In this document: piece after piece, positions 1 to 8,315 of the stretch
Position numbering within the stretch: position 1 is the stretch's first letter
Layout of the letters: each line of letters begins with the position of its first letter
Source of the DNA: JBCCGR01 sp039029195
GTDB taxonomy: Bacteria; Pseudomonadota; Alphaproteobacteria; Rhizobiales; Rhizobiaceae
Direction of reading: 5' to 3'
Assembly (NCBI GenBank): GCA_039029195.1
Contig: JBCCGR010000043.1
Coordinates: forward strand, 1 to 40,746
Length of the DNA: 40,746 nucleotides
Program-made: the position numbers and the translations under genes
The notes under the pieces: generated by a model
Databases searched by the model: none
The model's input: the letters and a program-made list of their open reading frames with translations, nothing else
What the model was told of the DNA's origin: nothing

Positions 1-360
1 ATCGTCTCCTCTGTTGCCGGCTATTGTGGACTGCCGGGGTCTGCCTACTACGGCCCCACAAAGTCCGCGCTCATCACGCTGGCTGAAACCTACAGACCCG
101 AACTGCAGCGCCATGGCGTGAAACTTCAGGTGGTCAATCCCGGTTTCGTCAAGACCCCGCTCACGGCAGGCAATTCCTTTCCCATGCCGTTTTTGATGGA
201 GCTGGACGACGCGGTGGATCGGTTCATGGCAGGCCTTCAGGCCTCCCGCTTCGAGATCACATTTCCCCGCCGCATGGCAATTCTGGTGAAGCTGGTCGCG
301 ATGCTCCCCTATCCGATCTATTTTTGGCTTATGGCGCAAATGAGCAGACGGAGATCCTGA
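1..360 (+). CDS. Short-chain dehydrogenase/reductase (SDR), 5' truncated by window edge
   Basis: The reading frame is open from base 1, so the N-terminal Rossmann half with the nucleotide-binding glycines lies outside the window. What remains is the C-terminal half of a classical NAD(P)-dependent SDR: a catalytic Ser in the strand 'IVSSVAG', then the Tyr-x3-Lys pair in 'YYGPTK', then the 'NPGFVKTPL' loop that follows the active site in this family. The end is basic and hydrophobic (about residues 80-119). Its stop codon overlaps the start of the next gene by one base (TGATG), which implies translational coupling. Substrate unknown. SDR genes coupled to a small NTF2-like gene often sit in ChrR/ECF-sigma photo-oxidative stress clusters; that link is inference because the upstream genes are not visible. 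Confidence 0.85.
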   Translation: MVSSVAGYCGLPGSAYYGPTKSALITLAETYRPELQRHGVKLQVVNPGFVKTPLTAGNSFPMPFLMELDDAVDRFMAGLQASRFEITFPRRMAILVKLVAMLPYPIYFWLMAQMSRRRS

Positions 361-788
361 TGACCGCGCAAGCAACCATCGATGAATATTGCGCGGTACT
401 GGAGCGCATCAGTTGGCCGGCACTGACCGATCTGGAAGGGCTGTGTGCAGCGAACATTGAGTTCAAGGATCCGTTCAATCACACATTTGATGTAGGCGGG
501 CTGATCCGGTGCATGGAGCACATGCTCGACAATATGCCGGACGTGAAATTCACGATCCTTGATGTTTTTGGCAGTGACAGTGCGTGGGTCATCAAGTGGC
601 GATTCACCGGCACGGCAAAATACATTGGCAAGATGGATTTCACCGGTCTGTCAGAAGTTACGCTGAATGCCGATGGAAAAGTCGCCCGCCACGTGGATTA
701 TTGGGATGCGGGCGAACATTTTCTTGCTCGCGTGCCCGTGCTCGGCGCGCTGGTGCGCGGCGTCAATGGTCGGCTGAAGGTGGAGTGA
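360..788 (+). CDS. NTF2/SnoaL-like small protein
   Basis: A 142-residue protein with the size and pattern of the cone-fold NTF2/SnoaL superfamily: an N-terminal helix (TIDEYCAVLERIS), 'IEFKDPFNH' (typical of SnoaL-like 'ADDVEFRDPF' segments), then strands and the closing 'HVDYWDAGEHFLARVPVLG' motif that recurs in proteins paired with SDR enzymes. The start is the ATG at 360, because it overlaps the SDR stop; an earlier in-frame ATG at 324 would lie inside the SDR gene. Family members bind small hydrophobic ligands or act as isomerases or cyclases; no catalytic residue can be assigned here. It is probably the last gene of its operon, since palindromic repeats and a minus-strand gene follow. 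Confidence 0.8.
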   Translation: MTAQATIDEYCAVLERISWPALTDLEGLCAANIEFKDPFNHTFDVGGLIRCMEHMLDNMPDVKFTILDVFGSDSAWVIKWRFTGTAKYIGKMDFTGLSEVTLNADGKVARHVDYWDAGEHFLARVPVLGALVRGVNGRLKVE

Positions 789-833
789 TTGTCTAGAACC
801 TGGTTGCTATAGTTGGAAGTAACCCATCTTCTT

Positions 834-914
834 CGTCATCCCGCCCATTTATCGGGCGGGATCCACATTGGTACAGCTACCATGGATTCCGCCCGCAAGG
901 GGCGGAATGACGAT
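834..914. repeat. Compound palindromic intergenic element
   Basis: Two hairpins stand side by side. One has arms 838-846 and 854-862 (ATCCCGCCC / GGGCGGGAT); the other has arms 886-894 and 900-908 (ATTCCGCCC / GGGCGGAAT). The outer ends CGTCAT and ATGACG are themselves inverted, so the whole 80-base unit is palindromic. The TGGATT...AATGAC core matches the single-hairpin copies near 13.65 kb and 38.9 kb. It lies between two convergent genes and could also fold in both 3' ends, but neither side has a T-run. Confidence 0.8.
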
Positions 915-949
915 CGTTAGACTCTGCTTTTGAGCAAGTCTTACGTGCT

Positions 950-1753
950 CTAATCCAGATCAAGTTCCAGTATGATTGGCACATGGTCGGACGGTTTTTC
1001 CCAGCCGCGGGCTTCACGCAGAACCTGGATGCCGGTGGAATGTTGTGCCAGCTCGGGTGCGCCCCACACATGGTCCAGTCGCCGACCCCGATCAGACGCA
1101 TCCCAGTCTCGAGCGCGATAGCTCCACCAGGAATAGACCTTTTCCTCAACCGGAATGTGCTGGCGAACAAAGTCGTGCCAGCCACCTTTCACCATGACAT
1201 CAAGCAGGCCTTCGGTTTCAACCGGCGTGTGGCTGACGATTTTCAAAAGCTGCTTGTGCGACCAAACATCGGTTTCAAGTGGCGCGATGTTGAGATCCCC
1301 AACCAGAATATTATGGGTGCCGTCATGGGTGGCGGTGAGAGACTTCATCTCTTCGACGAAATCGAGCTTGTGGGCGAATTTCGGGTTCTTTTCCCGGTCA
1401 GGTTCGTCGCCGCCAGCGGGAACATAAAAATTGTGAACCCGAAGCGACATACCGCCAGCATCGAACGCCGTGCTTACATGCCTGGTGTCGCCCATTTCGC
1501 AATAGTCGGTTGATTGCTGTTCGCGCAGTGGGCGTTTCGAAATCGTCGCAACCCCGTGATAGGCCTTCTGGCCGTGCACTGCCTGATGAGGGTATCCCAT
1601 CTCCGCAAAGGCCTTGGCCGGGAACTGATCATTCTGGCACTTGATTTCCTGCAGGCACAGAATGTCGGGACCATAGTCCTTCAAAAACTGCTCGACGAGC
1701 GGACGGCGCAGGCGAACGGAATTGATGTTCCAAGTAGCAATTTTGAGGGGCAT
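950..1753 (-). CDS. xth: Exodeoxyribonuclease III
   Basis: A 267-residue member of the exonuclease III / AP endonuclease family (endonuclease-exonuclease-phosphatase fold), which excises 3' blocks and nicks at abasic sites in base-excision repair. Visible motifs are 'WNINSVR' (Asn in the active site), 'LQEIK' (metal-binding Glu36), 'GDLNIAP' (Asp/Asn pair) and the C-terminal 'SDHVPI' with the catalytic Asp-His. Length matches the E. coli enzyme (268 residues). The ATG at 1753 is chosen because the next upstream in-frame ATG would add 18 arginine-rich residues before the first beta strand. It lies downstream of lolA on the same strand, a neighbourhood seen in Hyphomicrobiales. Confidence 0.95.
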   Translation of the reverse strand: MPLKIATWNINSVRLRRPLVEQFLKDYGPDILCLQEIKCQNDQFPAKAFAEMGYPHQAVHGQKAYHGVATISKRPLREQQSTDYCEMGDTRHVSTAFDAGGMSLRVHNFYVPAGGDEPDREKNPKFAHKLDFVEEMKSLTATHDGTHNILVGDLNIAPLETDVWSHKQLLKIVSHTPVETEGLLDVMVKGGWHDFVRQHIPVEEKVYSWWSYRARDWDASDRGRRLDHVWGAPELAQHSTGIQVLREARGWEKPSDHVPIILELDLD

Positions 1754-1797
1754 TTGAACGGTCCGAAGCGGCAAAAGCTCAAGATGCCGTCTCCGCG

Positions 1798-1826
1798 ATA
1801 GCCACACAAGGGAAGAGTGTGGCTAT
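1798..1826. repeat. Perfect inverted repeat between lolA and xth
   Basis: Arms ATAGCCACAC (1798-1807) and GTGTGGCTAT (1817-1826) enclose a 9-base loop. It lies in the 99-base gap between the lolA stop and the xth start. No T-run follows on the minus strand, so an mRNA-processing or stability hairpin is likelier than a full terminator. Confidence 0.7.
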
Positions 1827-1852
1827 GCTCAGGAAAGTTTTGTGCAATCGAT

Positions 1853-2521
1853 CTATCGATCGTGAGTTCTGTTTTTCTGCTCTTCGATCAGCGCATAGTT
1901 GATCTTGAACAACCGTTTGGAAAGTCTGGCGTTCTTTTCCACGTTGAAAATCATCACCGACGTGTCCTTGCCCTGATCATCGGTGATGGTCCATTGGCGC
2001 AGGTCGAAGCTCGTGGGGTCAAACATCAGTGTGATCTTGCTGTCGCCGAACACTGATTTGTCGCCAAGAACGACCGTGGTCAGATCGCTTTCGGCCTTCA
2101 CGCTTTTGATCGCCTTGTCGTCCACATTGATTTTCTTGGCGAGCAGCAGGCGCAGCGGGGTCTTGTTGAGCGGAAAGAAGTCCCAGGTCTTGAGTTTCTT
2201 GTTGTTGATGGCGACGGTCTTGCCATCGGAAAACACGCTCATTGGCGAGGGCTTGTCGTAGTCGAACCGAATGCGCCCGGGGCGTTGCAGATAAAACTTG
2301 CCACCGGTCTGCTCGCCGCGTGGACCAAACTGGATGAACTCGCCCTTCAATGTGGGCACACCCGCAAAATGATCGCTGATCGCTTTGACGATTTTCGCGT
2401 CTTTGCCGTTTGCGGCGTTGGCAGGTCCGGGAAGGGTCGTGACCAAAACGCCCGCCAGTGCCAAGGTGCCCAATGCGAGGGCTTTGCGGTTAAGTGCGGC
2501 GGTCAGTTGGGAGAGGATCAT
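1853..2521 (-). CDS. lolA: Outer-membrane lipoprotein carrier protein LolA
   Basis: A 222-residue periplasmic protein. The start at 2521 gives a standard Sec signal peptide (basic NRK, hydrophobic 'ALALGTLALAGVLVTTL', cleavage after 'ANA' near residue 36) and has AAGGA about ten bases upstream. The mature part shows the LolA half-barrel pattern: 'LKGEFIQFGPRGEQTGGKFYL', then 'PGRIRFDYDKP' and 'SPMSVFSDGKTV', closely following family consensus. LolA accepts lipoproteins from LolCDE at the inner membrane and carries them across the periplasm. It sits between ftsK and xth on the same strand, 107 bases after ftsK. An upstream ATG at 2620 exists but would bury the signal peptide. Confidence 0.93.
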   Translation of the reverse strand: MILSQLTAALNRKALALGTLALAGVLVTTLPGPANAANGKDAKIVKAISDHFAGVPTLKGEFIQFGPRGEQTGGKFYLQRPGRIRFDYDKPSPMSVFSDGKTVAINNKKLKTWDFFPLNKTPLRLLLAKKINVDDKAIKSVKAESDLTTVVLGDKSVFGDSKITLMFDPTSFDLRQWTITDDQGKDTSVMIFNVEKNARLSKRLFKINYALIEEQKNRTHDR

Positions 2522-2628
2522 GATTGCTTTATCCTTGCAGATCTTGTGATCGATTGACTGGTTGCCGAATGGAGCGAGTGAATTCGCCGGGGCGTCAGTG
2601 GCGCTCAACTTCGGCCTCATTGTGACGA

Positions 2629-5265
2629 TCAGATGGTTTCATCTTCCGCCGGAACCAGAATGTCGCGTTTTCCGGCATGATTGGCTGGGCTGATCAGCCC
2701 CTCCTGTTCCATGCGCTCAATGAGCGAGGCGGCACGGTTATAGCCAATGGAAAGGCGGCGTTGAATATAGGAGGTCGATGCCTTGCGGTCGCGCAGCACA
2801 ATGGCCACGGCCTGATCATAGGGATCGTCAGAATCACCCATGTCGCCAGAGGCGCCGGAGCCGCCGCCTCCGTCAGAAACCTCGTCTTCGAGCTCTTCCG
2901 TCACCTCTTCCAGATATTGCGGCACGCCCTGCACTTGCAGGTGCTTGACCACATCTTCTACTTCGTTGTCGGCGACGAACGGGCCGTGCACGCGGGTGAT
3001 GCGGCCGCCACCCGCCATGTAGAGCATGTCCCCCATGCCCAGCAGCTGTTCGGCTCCCATCTCACCAAGGATGGTGCGGCTGTCGATTTTCGAGGTTACC
3101 TGGAATGAAATGCGGGTCGGGAAGTTCGCCTTGATCGTACCAGTAATCACATCCACCGACGGGCGTTGGGTTGCCATGATGACGTGAATCCCGGCAGCGC
3201 GCGCCATCTGGGCCAGCCGCTGAACCGTGCCTTCGATGTCCTTGCCGGCGACCATCATCAAGTCGGCCATCTCATCGATGATCACGACGATGTACGGCAT
3301 GGGCTCCAGGTCAAGTTCTTCATGTTCGTAGATGGCTTCGCCGGTCTCCTTGTCGAACCCGGTCTGAACGGTGCGGGTCAGCACTTCGCCTTTCTTGGCG
3401 GCCTGCTCAACGCGGGTATTGAAGCCGTCAATGTTGCGCACGCCCAGTTTGGACATTTTGCGGTAGCGTTCTTCCATCTCGCGCACGGTCCATTTGAGCG
3501 CGACAACCGCCTTCTTTGGATCGGTGACCACCGGCGTCAGCAGATGCGGGATGCCGTCATAGATCGACAGTTCCAGCATCTTTGGATCGATCATGATCAT
3601 TTTGCATTTCTGCGGATCATGCTTGTAGAGCAGCGAGAGGATCATCGTGTTGATGGCGACCGACTTACCGGAGCCGGTGGTGCCTGCAACGAGCAAGTGG
3701 GGCATCTTTGCCAGATCCGCGATGACGGGTTCACCGCCGATGTTCTTGCCGAGACACAGGGCAAGCTTGCCTTTGCTCGATTCAAAGTCCTGACTTGCCA
3801 GCATTTCCCGCAAGAACACTGTTTCGCGTTTGGTGTTTGGTAGTTCGATGCCGATGGCATTGCGGCCTGGAACCACCGCCACGCGGGCGGCGATTGCACT
3901 CATGGAGCGGGCGATGTCGTCTGCCAGCCCGATGACGCGGGATGATTTGATGCCCGGCGCGGGTTCAAGTTCGTAAAGGGTGACAACCGGTCCGGGCCGA
4001 ACCTTGATGATCTCGCCGCGCACGCCGAAATCAGACAGCACACCTTCAAGCAGCCGCGCATTCTGCTCCAGGGCCTCATTGGACATGGACGCATCGCGGA
4101 CCACATTTTTGGGCTCGGTTAGAAGGTGCAGGGTTGGAAGTTCAAAGGTGTCATGGCCGAAGAGCGGTTGCTGCGCTTCGCGCACAATGCGCGAGCCCGT
4201 CTTGGGTTTCGGCGCCTGTGGTTGCACTCTTGGCGCGGCAGCCGGTCCACCTGGAGAGGCCTGGGACGCGACGCGCGGTTCGATTTCGACAGGGGGAACT
4301 TCCGACCAGTCGGCGGCCGGATCTTCGTGATCGAATGGTGGTACATCGTCATGGTCGAGCGGGGATCTGTCGAACTGCGGCTCGACGGGAACTCCGCCTG
4401 CTGCGGCAGGTCCGCCCACCGGCTCGTGCGCGATGAACTCATCCTGAGCTGCCCGCATGGCAATGTGCGGGTCATCCTGCGGGCGCCGTTTGCGGGCGGG
4501 CAGGCTGCGGGAAATCAGACCCTTAACTAGATAGAACCAGTGGAACAAGAGGCCGATTGGCAATGCCAAGGGCGCGAACAGTCGAGATGCGAGGCTGACA
4601 TGATCGTCGTCCTCATCTTCGTCTGCATATTCCGGTGCGGCTTGCGGTTTTGGCGCGGCAGCCGGAGCGGGACTGCGCAATAGCAGCGCCAGCGCAATGC
4701 CGTACAACGGCAGAGCAATCACACCAAAAAAGAGACCGGCAACCACCGCACCAAGTCCACTTGGATAGGCACCAAGAAAGGTTGCTGGGATGCCAAGAAG
4801 AGCGTCCCCCGCCACACCGCCGAGCCCAAGGGGCAGGGGCCAGGTGTCGGGTGCAGTAATTGCACCGATCGCGCCACCTGCAAAGACTGAACCGGCAATC
4901 CAGGCCGCAATACGCAATTTCATTTGTCCAATCATGTGACCGGAAAATTTCATCCAGCCCCAGACAGCGGGCGGTACAAGCAACAGGGCTGCCACAAGAC
5001 CGAAGAACTGCATGGCGATATCGGCAAAGGACGCGCCCCAGAAACCAAGCGCGTTGCGCGCTTCGCCACCATTGGCATAGGTGAGACTTGGATCATTGAT
5101 CGACCAGGTGGCAAGGGAAACAGCGCCCGCCACAACGCCGGCAAGCAGGAAGAGTCCGCCCAGCGCCTGTACATTGCGGGCGATTAGCCCGGTCGGGCGT
5201 CCGCCAGATTCCGCAACGCCCGCCGTACCTGCTGAGGTTCCCAGAGCCATTTTTGGTGTCCGCAT
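2629..5265 (-). CDS. ftsK: DNA translocase FtsK
   Basis: A protein of 878 residues. The N-terminal ~190 residues hold four hydrophobic membrane segments (for example 'GGLFLLAGVVAGAVSLATW', 'GLVAALLLVPPAVW'), followed by a Pro/Ala/acid-rich linker (~200-370). The motor domain carries Walker A 'GTTGSGKS' near residues 528-535 and Walker B 'YIVVIIDEMADLM'. The C-terminal gamma winged helix ('DDPYDQAVAIVLRDRKASTSYIQRRLSIGYNRAA...', shown here only by its ends) reads KOPS sequences and activates XerCD at dif. FtsK pumps the chromosome termini apart at the septum. The ATG at 5265 is preferred; ATGs at 5340 and 5250 are alternatives, and ribosome-site signals are weak for all. A CtrA-like site lies about 100 bases upstream. 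Confidence 0.95.
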   Translation of the reverse strand: MRTPKMALGTSAGTAGVAESGGRPTGLIARNVQALGGLFLLAGVVAGAVSLATWSINDPSLTYANGGEARNALGFWGASFADIAMQFFGLVAALLLVPPAVWGWMKFSGHMIGQMKLRIAAWIAGSVFAGGAIGAITAPDTWPLPLGLGGVAGDALLGIPATFLGAYPSGLGAVVAGLFFGVIALPLYGIALALLLRSPAPAAAPKPQAAPEYADEDEDDDHVSLASRLFAPLALPIGLLFHWFYLVKGLISRSLPARKRRPQDDPHIAMRAAQDEFIAHEPVGGPAAAGGVPVEPQFDRSPLDHDDVPPFDHEDPAADWSEVPPVEIEPRVASQASPGGPAAAPRVQPQAPKPKTGSRIVREAQQPLFGHDTFELPTLHLLTEPKNVVRDASMSNEALEQNARLLEGVLSDFGVRGEIIKVRPGPVVTLYELEPAPGIKSSRVIGLADDIARSMSAIAARVAVVPGRNAIGIELPNTKRETVFLREMLASQDFESSKGKLALCLGKNIGGEPVIADLAKMPHLLVAGTTGSGKSVAINTMILSLLYKHDPQKCKMIMIDPKMLELSIYDGIPHLLTPVVTDPKKAVVALKWTVREMEERYRKMSKLGVRNIDGFNTRVEQAAKKGEVLTRTVQTGFDKETGEAIYEHEELDLEPMPYIVVIIDEMADLMMVAGKDIEGTVQRLAQMARAAGIHVIMATQRPSVDVITGTIKANFPTRISFQVTSKIDSRTILGEMGAEQLLGMGDMLYMAGGGRITRVHGPFVADNEVEDVVKHLQVQGVPQYLEEVTEELEDEVSDGGGGSGASGDMGDSDDPYDQAVAIVLRDRKASTSYIQRRLSIGYNRAASLIERMEQEGLISPANHAGKRDILVPAEDETI

Positions 5266-5364
5266 GTCCCAACTCACCCGTATGTTCGAAATCGCAAATG
5301 AGCGCCCGCATTGCGCCTTCGCGCACCGGCTACGATTCACAGTTTATTCGAACCTAGTTTGGGG

Positions 5365-5387
5365 ATGGTTAAGACCGCATTAACCAT
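5365..5387 (-). promoter_or_regulatory. Putative CtrA-binding site upstream of ftsK
   Basis: Two TTAA tetramers separated by exactly seven bases (5369-5372 and 5380-5383), lying inside a perfect inverted repeat ATGGTTAA-N7-TTAACCAT. TTAA-N7-TTAA and the octamer TTAACCAT are the published alphaproteobacterial CtrA recognition patterns. The site is 100 bases from the chosen ftsK start. A GANTC methylation site (GATTC, 5334-5338) lies between the site and the gene. Binding is inferred. Confidence 0.6.
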
Positions 5388-5395
5388 GGGGCGGG

Positions 5396-5418
5396 GCAGA
5401 GGCGCGATTGGCCTCTGC
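5396..5418. repeat. Hairpin in the RTX-ftsK intergenic region
   Basis: Arms GCAGAGGC (5396-5403) and GCCTCTGC (5411-5418) with a 7-base loop lie 48 bases beyond the stop of the RTX gene on the minus strand. It has no T-run on that strand, so it may be an imperfect terminator or a transcript-end stabiliser. Confidence 0.5.
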
Positions 5419-5465
5419 GCTCAACTATTTTCCTTTCTGATGATCAATCGGTATGCCGCCGCCGA

Positions 5466-6737
5466 CTAAACGATTATCAAATCATTCGCTGGATTGAAGG
5501 TCGCGCCAACATCTCGAACGACCATATTAAAGTTTCCGCCCGAATTTGTGTAGAAAAAGAACCAGTCATTGCCGATGGCACCGCTAAAGGTAACGTTTGC
5601 GGAGAACGCTGCGCTGAAAACAATTTTATCATTGCCGCCCATCGCTGCTGTTTGAAAACCGGTTTCAACGTGAATTCCGGATCCGTCGCCGTGCAATATT
5701 TCGATGCGGTTGCTTGCGCCCGCTTCCGGCGTCAGATAGGCCTGACCGATTTCCGTATGTCCCGAACTTCCTCGAAATACATCATTCCCGGTTCCACCAA
5801 ACAGTTGATCAAATCCGTCCCCTGCCTGAAGAAAATCGTTTCCTTCCCCTCCAATCAGAATGTCCTGGAAATCTCCCTCCCCTCCAAACAACCGATCATC
5901 GCCATCCTGTCCTTGCAATTCGTCGGCTCCAACACCACCGAACAGCAAATCACTACCGTCGCCACCGAATAACCGGTCGTTCCCGTCTTGTCCCTGTAGT
6001 TCGTCGTTGCCTTGTTGACCAAACAGGAGGTCTACGCCGTCTCCACCGAAAAGTCTGTCATTGTTTTCCTGACCCTGCAGTTCATCGTCGCCGTCTTGAC
6101 CAAAGAGAAGATCAAGGCCTGTACCTCCAAAAAGTCTGTCATTGTCCTCTTGGCCTTGCAGCTCGTCGTCGCCGTCCTGCCCGAACAGAAGATCAAAACC
6201 CGTCCCTCCGAACAGCCGATCATTGTTTTCCTGACCCTGAAGTTCATCCTGACCCTGTTGTCCAAACAGAAGGTCAACGCCTTCATTTCCGAACAGTAGG
6301 TCATTTCCTTCTTGACCTTGAAGTTCGTCATCTCCCTGACCGCCGTAGATTATGTCGCGCAATGCACCTCCAAACAGCAGATCATTGCCATTCTGACCCA
6401 AGATGCCGTCGGCACCATCACGACCGAATATGATATCATTGCCGTCTTCACCGAATGCGAAGTCGCCGGTTCCATTTCCAGTTAGAATGACATCATTGCC
6501 AGTACCCCCATAAATATAGTCCCCTCCGTCTTCACCTTCGAGCCGATCATTGCCAGCTCCTCCAAACAGAGTGTCATCCCCTTGTTTGCCAAATATGAAA
6601 TCGTCACCATCCAATCCAAAAATACGATCATTTTCGGTGGTCCCGTGAAGAATATCGTTGCCTGTTGTTCCCGTTTCGATGTGTGTCGATCCGGTAAATA
6701 TTGAGGTGGATGTGCTAGGATTGAATACAATATGCAT
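5466..6737 (-). CDS. RTX-type calcium-binding repeat protein
   Basis: A 423-residue protein built mainly of glycine/aspartate nonapeptides (GGxGxDxLx pattern) from about residue 25 to 330, which form Ca2+-binding parallel beta rolls outside the cell. There is no N-terminal Sec signal. The last residues, 'DLIIV', match the acidic-plus-hydrophobic tail of type I secretion substrates. The C-terminal ~90 residues are not repetitive and show no enzymatic domain I recognise. Residues 153-287 form five 27-residue super-repeats in which several expected GG pairs are GQ. The start has AAGGGA about nine bases upstream and an AT-rich promoter region. No ABC/MFP secretion genes lie nearby. Function unknown: adhesion, matrix or surface-layer roles are possible. 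Confidence 0.88.
   Translation of the reverse strand: MHIVFNPSTSTSIFTGSTHIETGTTGNDILHGTTENDRIFGLDGDDFIFGKQGDDTLFGGAGNDRLEGEDGGDYIYGGTGNDVILTGNGTGDFAFGEDGNDIIFGRDGADGILGQNGNDLLFGGALRDIIYGGQGDDELQGQEGNDLLFGNEGVDLLFGQQGQDELQGQENNDRLFGGTGFDLLFGQDGDDELQGQEDNDRLFGGTGLDLLFGQDGDDELQGQENNDRLFGGDGVDLLFGQQGNDELQGQDGNDRLFGGDGSDLLFGGVGADELQGQDGDDRLFGGEGDFQDILIGGEGNDFLQAGDGFDQLFGGTGNDVFRGSSGHTEIGQAYLTPEAGASNRIEILHGDGSGIHVETGFQTAAMGGNDKIVFSAAFSANVTFSGAIGNDWFFFYTNSGGNFNMVVRDVGATFNPANDLIIV
5877..6281 (-). repeat. Five 81-bp tandem coding repeats in the RTX gene
   Basis: Each unit encodes three nonapeptides in the order G-x-DLLFGQ-x / G-x-DELQGQ-[ED] / x-[ND]DRLFGG-x. Copies start at residues 153, 180, 207, 234 and 261. 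They differ at few positions, which points to recent expansion by slippage or recombination. The last copy (GSDLLFGGV) is the most diverged. Confidence 0.85.
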
Positions 6738-6919
6738 TTATCTTATCCCTTAAATATAAAATAAAAATATCGAACAATGACTCTCAGAAAATGTCAAGTT
6801 TAAATGAATCTCTGAATTTGAGATGACAACTCTATTGTGTAGTTCAGGTTGTAAAGTGTGACTTGAAATTTGCCGGATTGATCACGACCGGCGATCTTTT
6901 TTTCCGAGTCTATCGCAAC

Positions 6920-6961
6920 AAAAAACCGGCAACTCCCCATGGCGAGGGAGCCGCCGGTTTT
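6920..6961 (-). terminator. Rho-independent terminator of the first amtB
   Basis: Stem AAAACCGGC (6922-6930) pairs with GCCGGTTTT (6953-6961), extended by an inner CTCCC/GGGAG pairing. Read on the minus strand the stem ends in a run of six T. It lies about 45 bases past the amtB stop. Confidence 0.8.
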
Positions 6962-7005
6962 ACACTCAAATCACCGCAAGCAGTGATTAGTCAAAAGCGC
7001 CAACT

Positions 7006-8223
7006 TTACCGCATATCCCCTTCGGGATTGGCGGAGATCTTGTGAATCGCAAGGTCAGCACCCTGGAATTCTTCCTCTTCCGTCAGGCGCAGGCCAACGA
7101 TTGCTTTCAGCAGGCCATAGATAATTGCACCGGCAATCACCGCGTAAGTTGCACCGACAAGGCTTCCAACAAGCTGGGACATGATTGTGACGCCGCCCAT
7201 GCCGCCAAGAGCGGTGGTGCCGAAGATGCCCGCAGCAATGCCGCCCCACACACCGCAAAGACCGTGCAGCGGCCACACGCCCAGCACATCATCCACTTTC
7301 AGCTTCAACTGACACCAGTTGAAGCCAATCACGAAGATGCCACCAGCAACCGCGCCAACGATCAGAGCGCCAATCGGGTGGAAGAGATCAGAGCCCGCAC
7401 ACACGGAAACGAGACCGGCAAGCGCACCATTGTGCACAAAGCCCGGGTCGTTCTTGCCGATGATCAACGCCGCCAGAATGCCGCCAACCATGGCCATCAG
7501 CGAGTTGATGGCGACAAGCCCGGACACGCCTTCCAGTGATTGTGCGGACATGACGTTGAAGCCGAACCAGCCCACGCAAAGCATCCAGGAACCAAGCGCC
7601 AGCCACGGAATGGAGGATGGAGGAATGCCGTGCACTTTGCCGTCTTTGGTGTACCTGCCCCGACGTGCACCAAGAATGACAACGGCGGCGAGAGCGATCC
7701 AGCCGCCAACGGCATGAACCACGATGGAACCGGCAAAGTCATGGAACTCCGCTCCAAACGCCTCATTCAACCAGCTCTGGAAACCGAAATTGCCGTTCCA
7801 GACCATGCCTTCAAAAAGCGGGTATGCCACCGCCACAACCGCGACAGTTGCCAGACATTGCGGCAAAAACCGCATGCGCTCGGCAATGCCGCCTGAGATG
7901 ATCGCCGGGATTGCAGCAGCGAATGTGGTGAGGAAGAAGAACTTCACCAGGCTGAGGCCCTGCAATGAGAAGCCTTCTGCCGCGCCGGAAAGTTCTGCCG
8001 CGCTCATCAGGAAATTGACGCCATAGGCGATGCCGTACCCGATGAAGAAATAGCTGACCGTTGAAATGGCAAAATCGACAATGATCTTGACCAGCGCATT
8101 GACCTGATTTTTGTGCCGGACCGTTCCGACTTCCAGAAATGCAAATCCGCCATGCATGGCGAATACCAGAATTGCACCCATCAGGAGGAAGAAGACATCT
8201 CCCCCGACTGCTTGTTCGTTCAT
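7006..8223 (-). CDS. amtB: Ammonium transporter (Amt family), stand-alone copy
   Basis: A 405-residue polytopic membrane protein with the Amt/Mep pattern: N-terminal 'FFLLMGAILVFAMHGGFAFLEVGTVR', conserved 'IVVHAVGGWIALAAVVILGARRGRY' (pore His), 'WFGFN', and 'VWPLHGLCGVWGGIAAGIFG' with the second pore histidine. It conducts ammonium across the inner membrane. It lacks the cleavable signal peptide of the second amtB copy. The ATG at 8223 is chosen because GGAAGG precedes it by eight bases; an ATG 24 bases upstream has no such site. It has its own sigma-54-like promoter upstream and a terminator downstream, so it is a separate transcription unit from glnK-amtB. Ammonium transport versus a sensor role cannot be decided. 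Confidence 0.92.
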   Translation of the reverse strand: MNEQAVGGDVFFLLMGAILVFAMHGGFAFLEVGTVRHKNQVNALVKIIVDFAISTVSYFFIGYGIAYGVNFLMSAAELSGAAEGFSLQGLSLVKFFFLTTFAAAIPAIISGGIAERMRFLPQCLATVAVVAVAYPLFEGMVWNGNFGFQSWLNEAFGAEFHDFAGSIVVHAVGGWIALAAVVILGARRGRYTKDGKVHGIPPSSIPWLALGSWMLCVGWFGFNVMSAQSLEGVSGLVAINSLMAMVGGILAALIIGKNDPGFVHNGALAGLVSVCAGSDLFHPIGALIVGAVAGGIFVIGFNWCQLKLKVDDVLGVWPLHGLCGVWGGIAAGIFGTTALGGMGGVTIMSQLVGSLVGATYAVIAGAIIYGLLKAIVGLRLTEEEEFQGADLAIHKISANPEGDMR

Positions 8224-8315
8224 TTTCTTGACCTTCCCGTCGCACATCGCCCGTTTTGGGCTTTCTATCGCTGCTGCCGGCTTTTGCCGTTTCAGCAGGC
8301 TTGTGCTTCGCGGGA

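Noticed and set aside
2677..3843. Long plus-strand frames opposite ftsK
   Set aside because: They mirror the conserved FtsK motor and gamma domains; the His- and Gly-rich translations are typical shadows.
5877..6281. Regularly spaced repeats that could suggest a CRISPR array
   Set aside because: The 81-bp units are coding, translate to RTX nonapeptides in one frame, and have no unique spacers.
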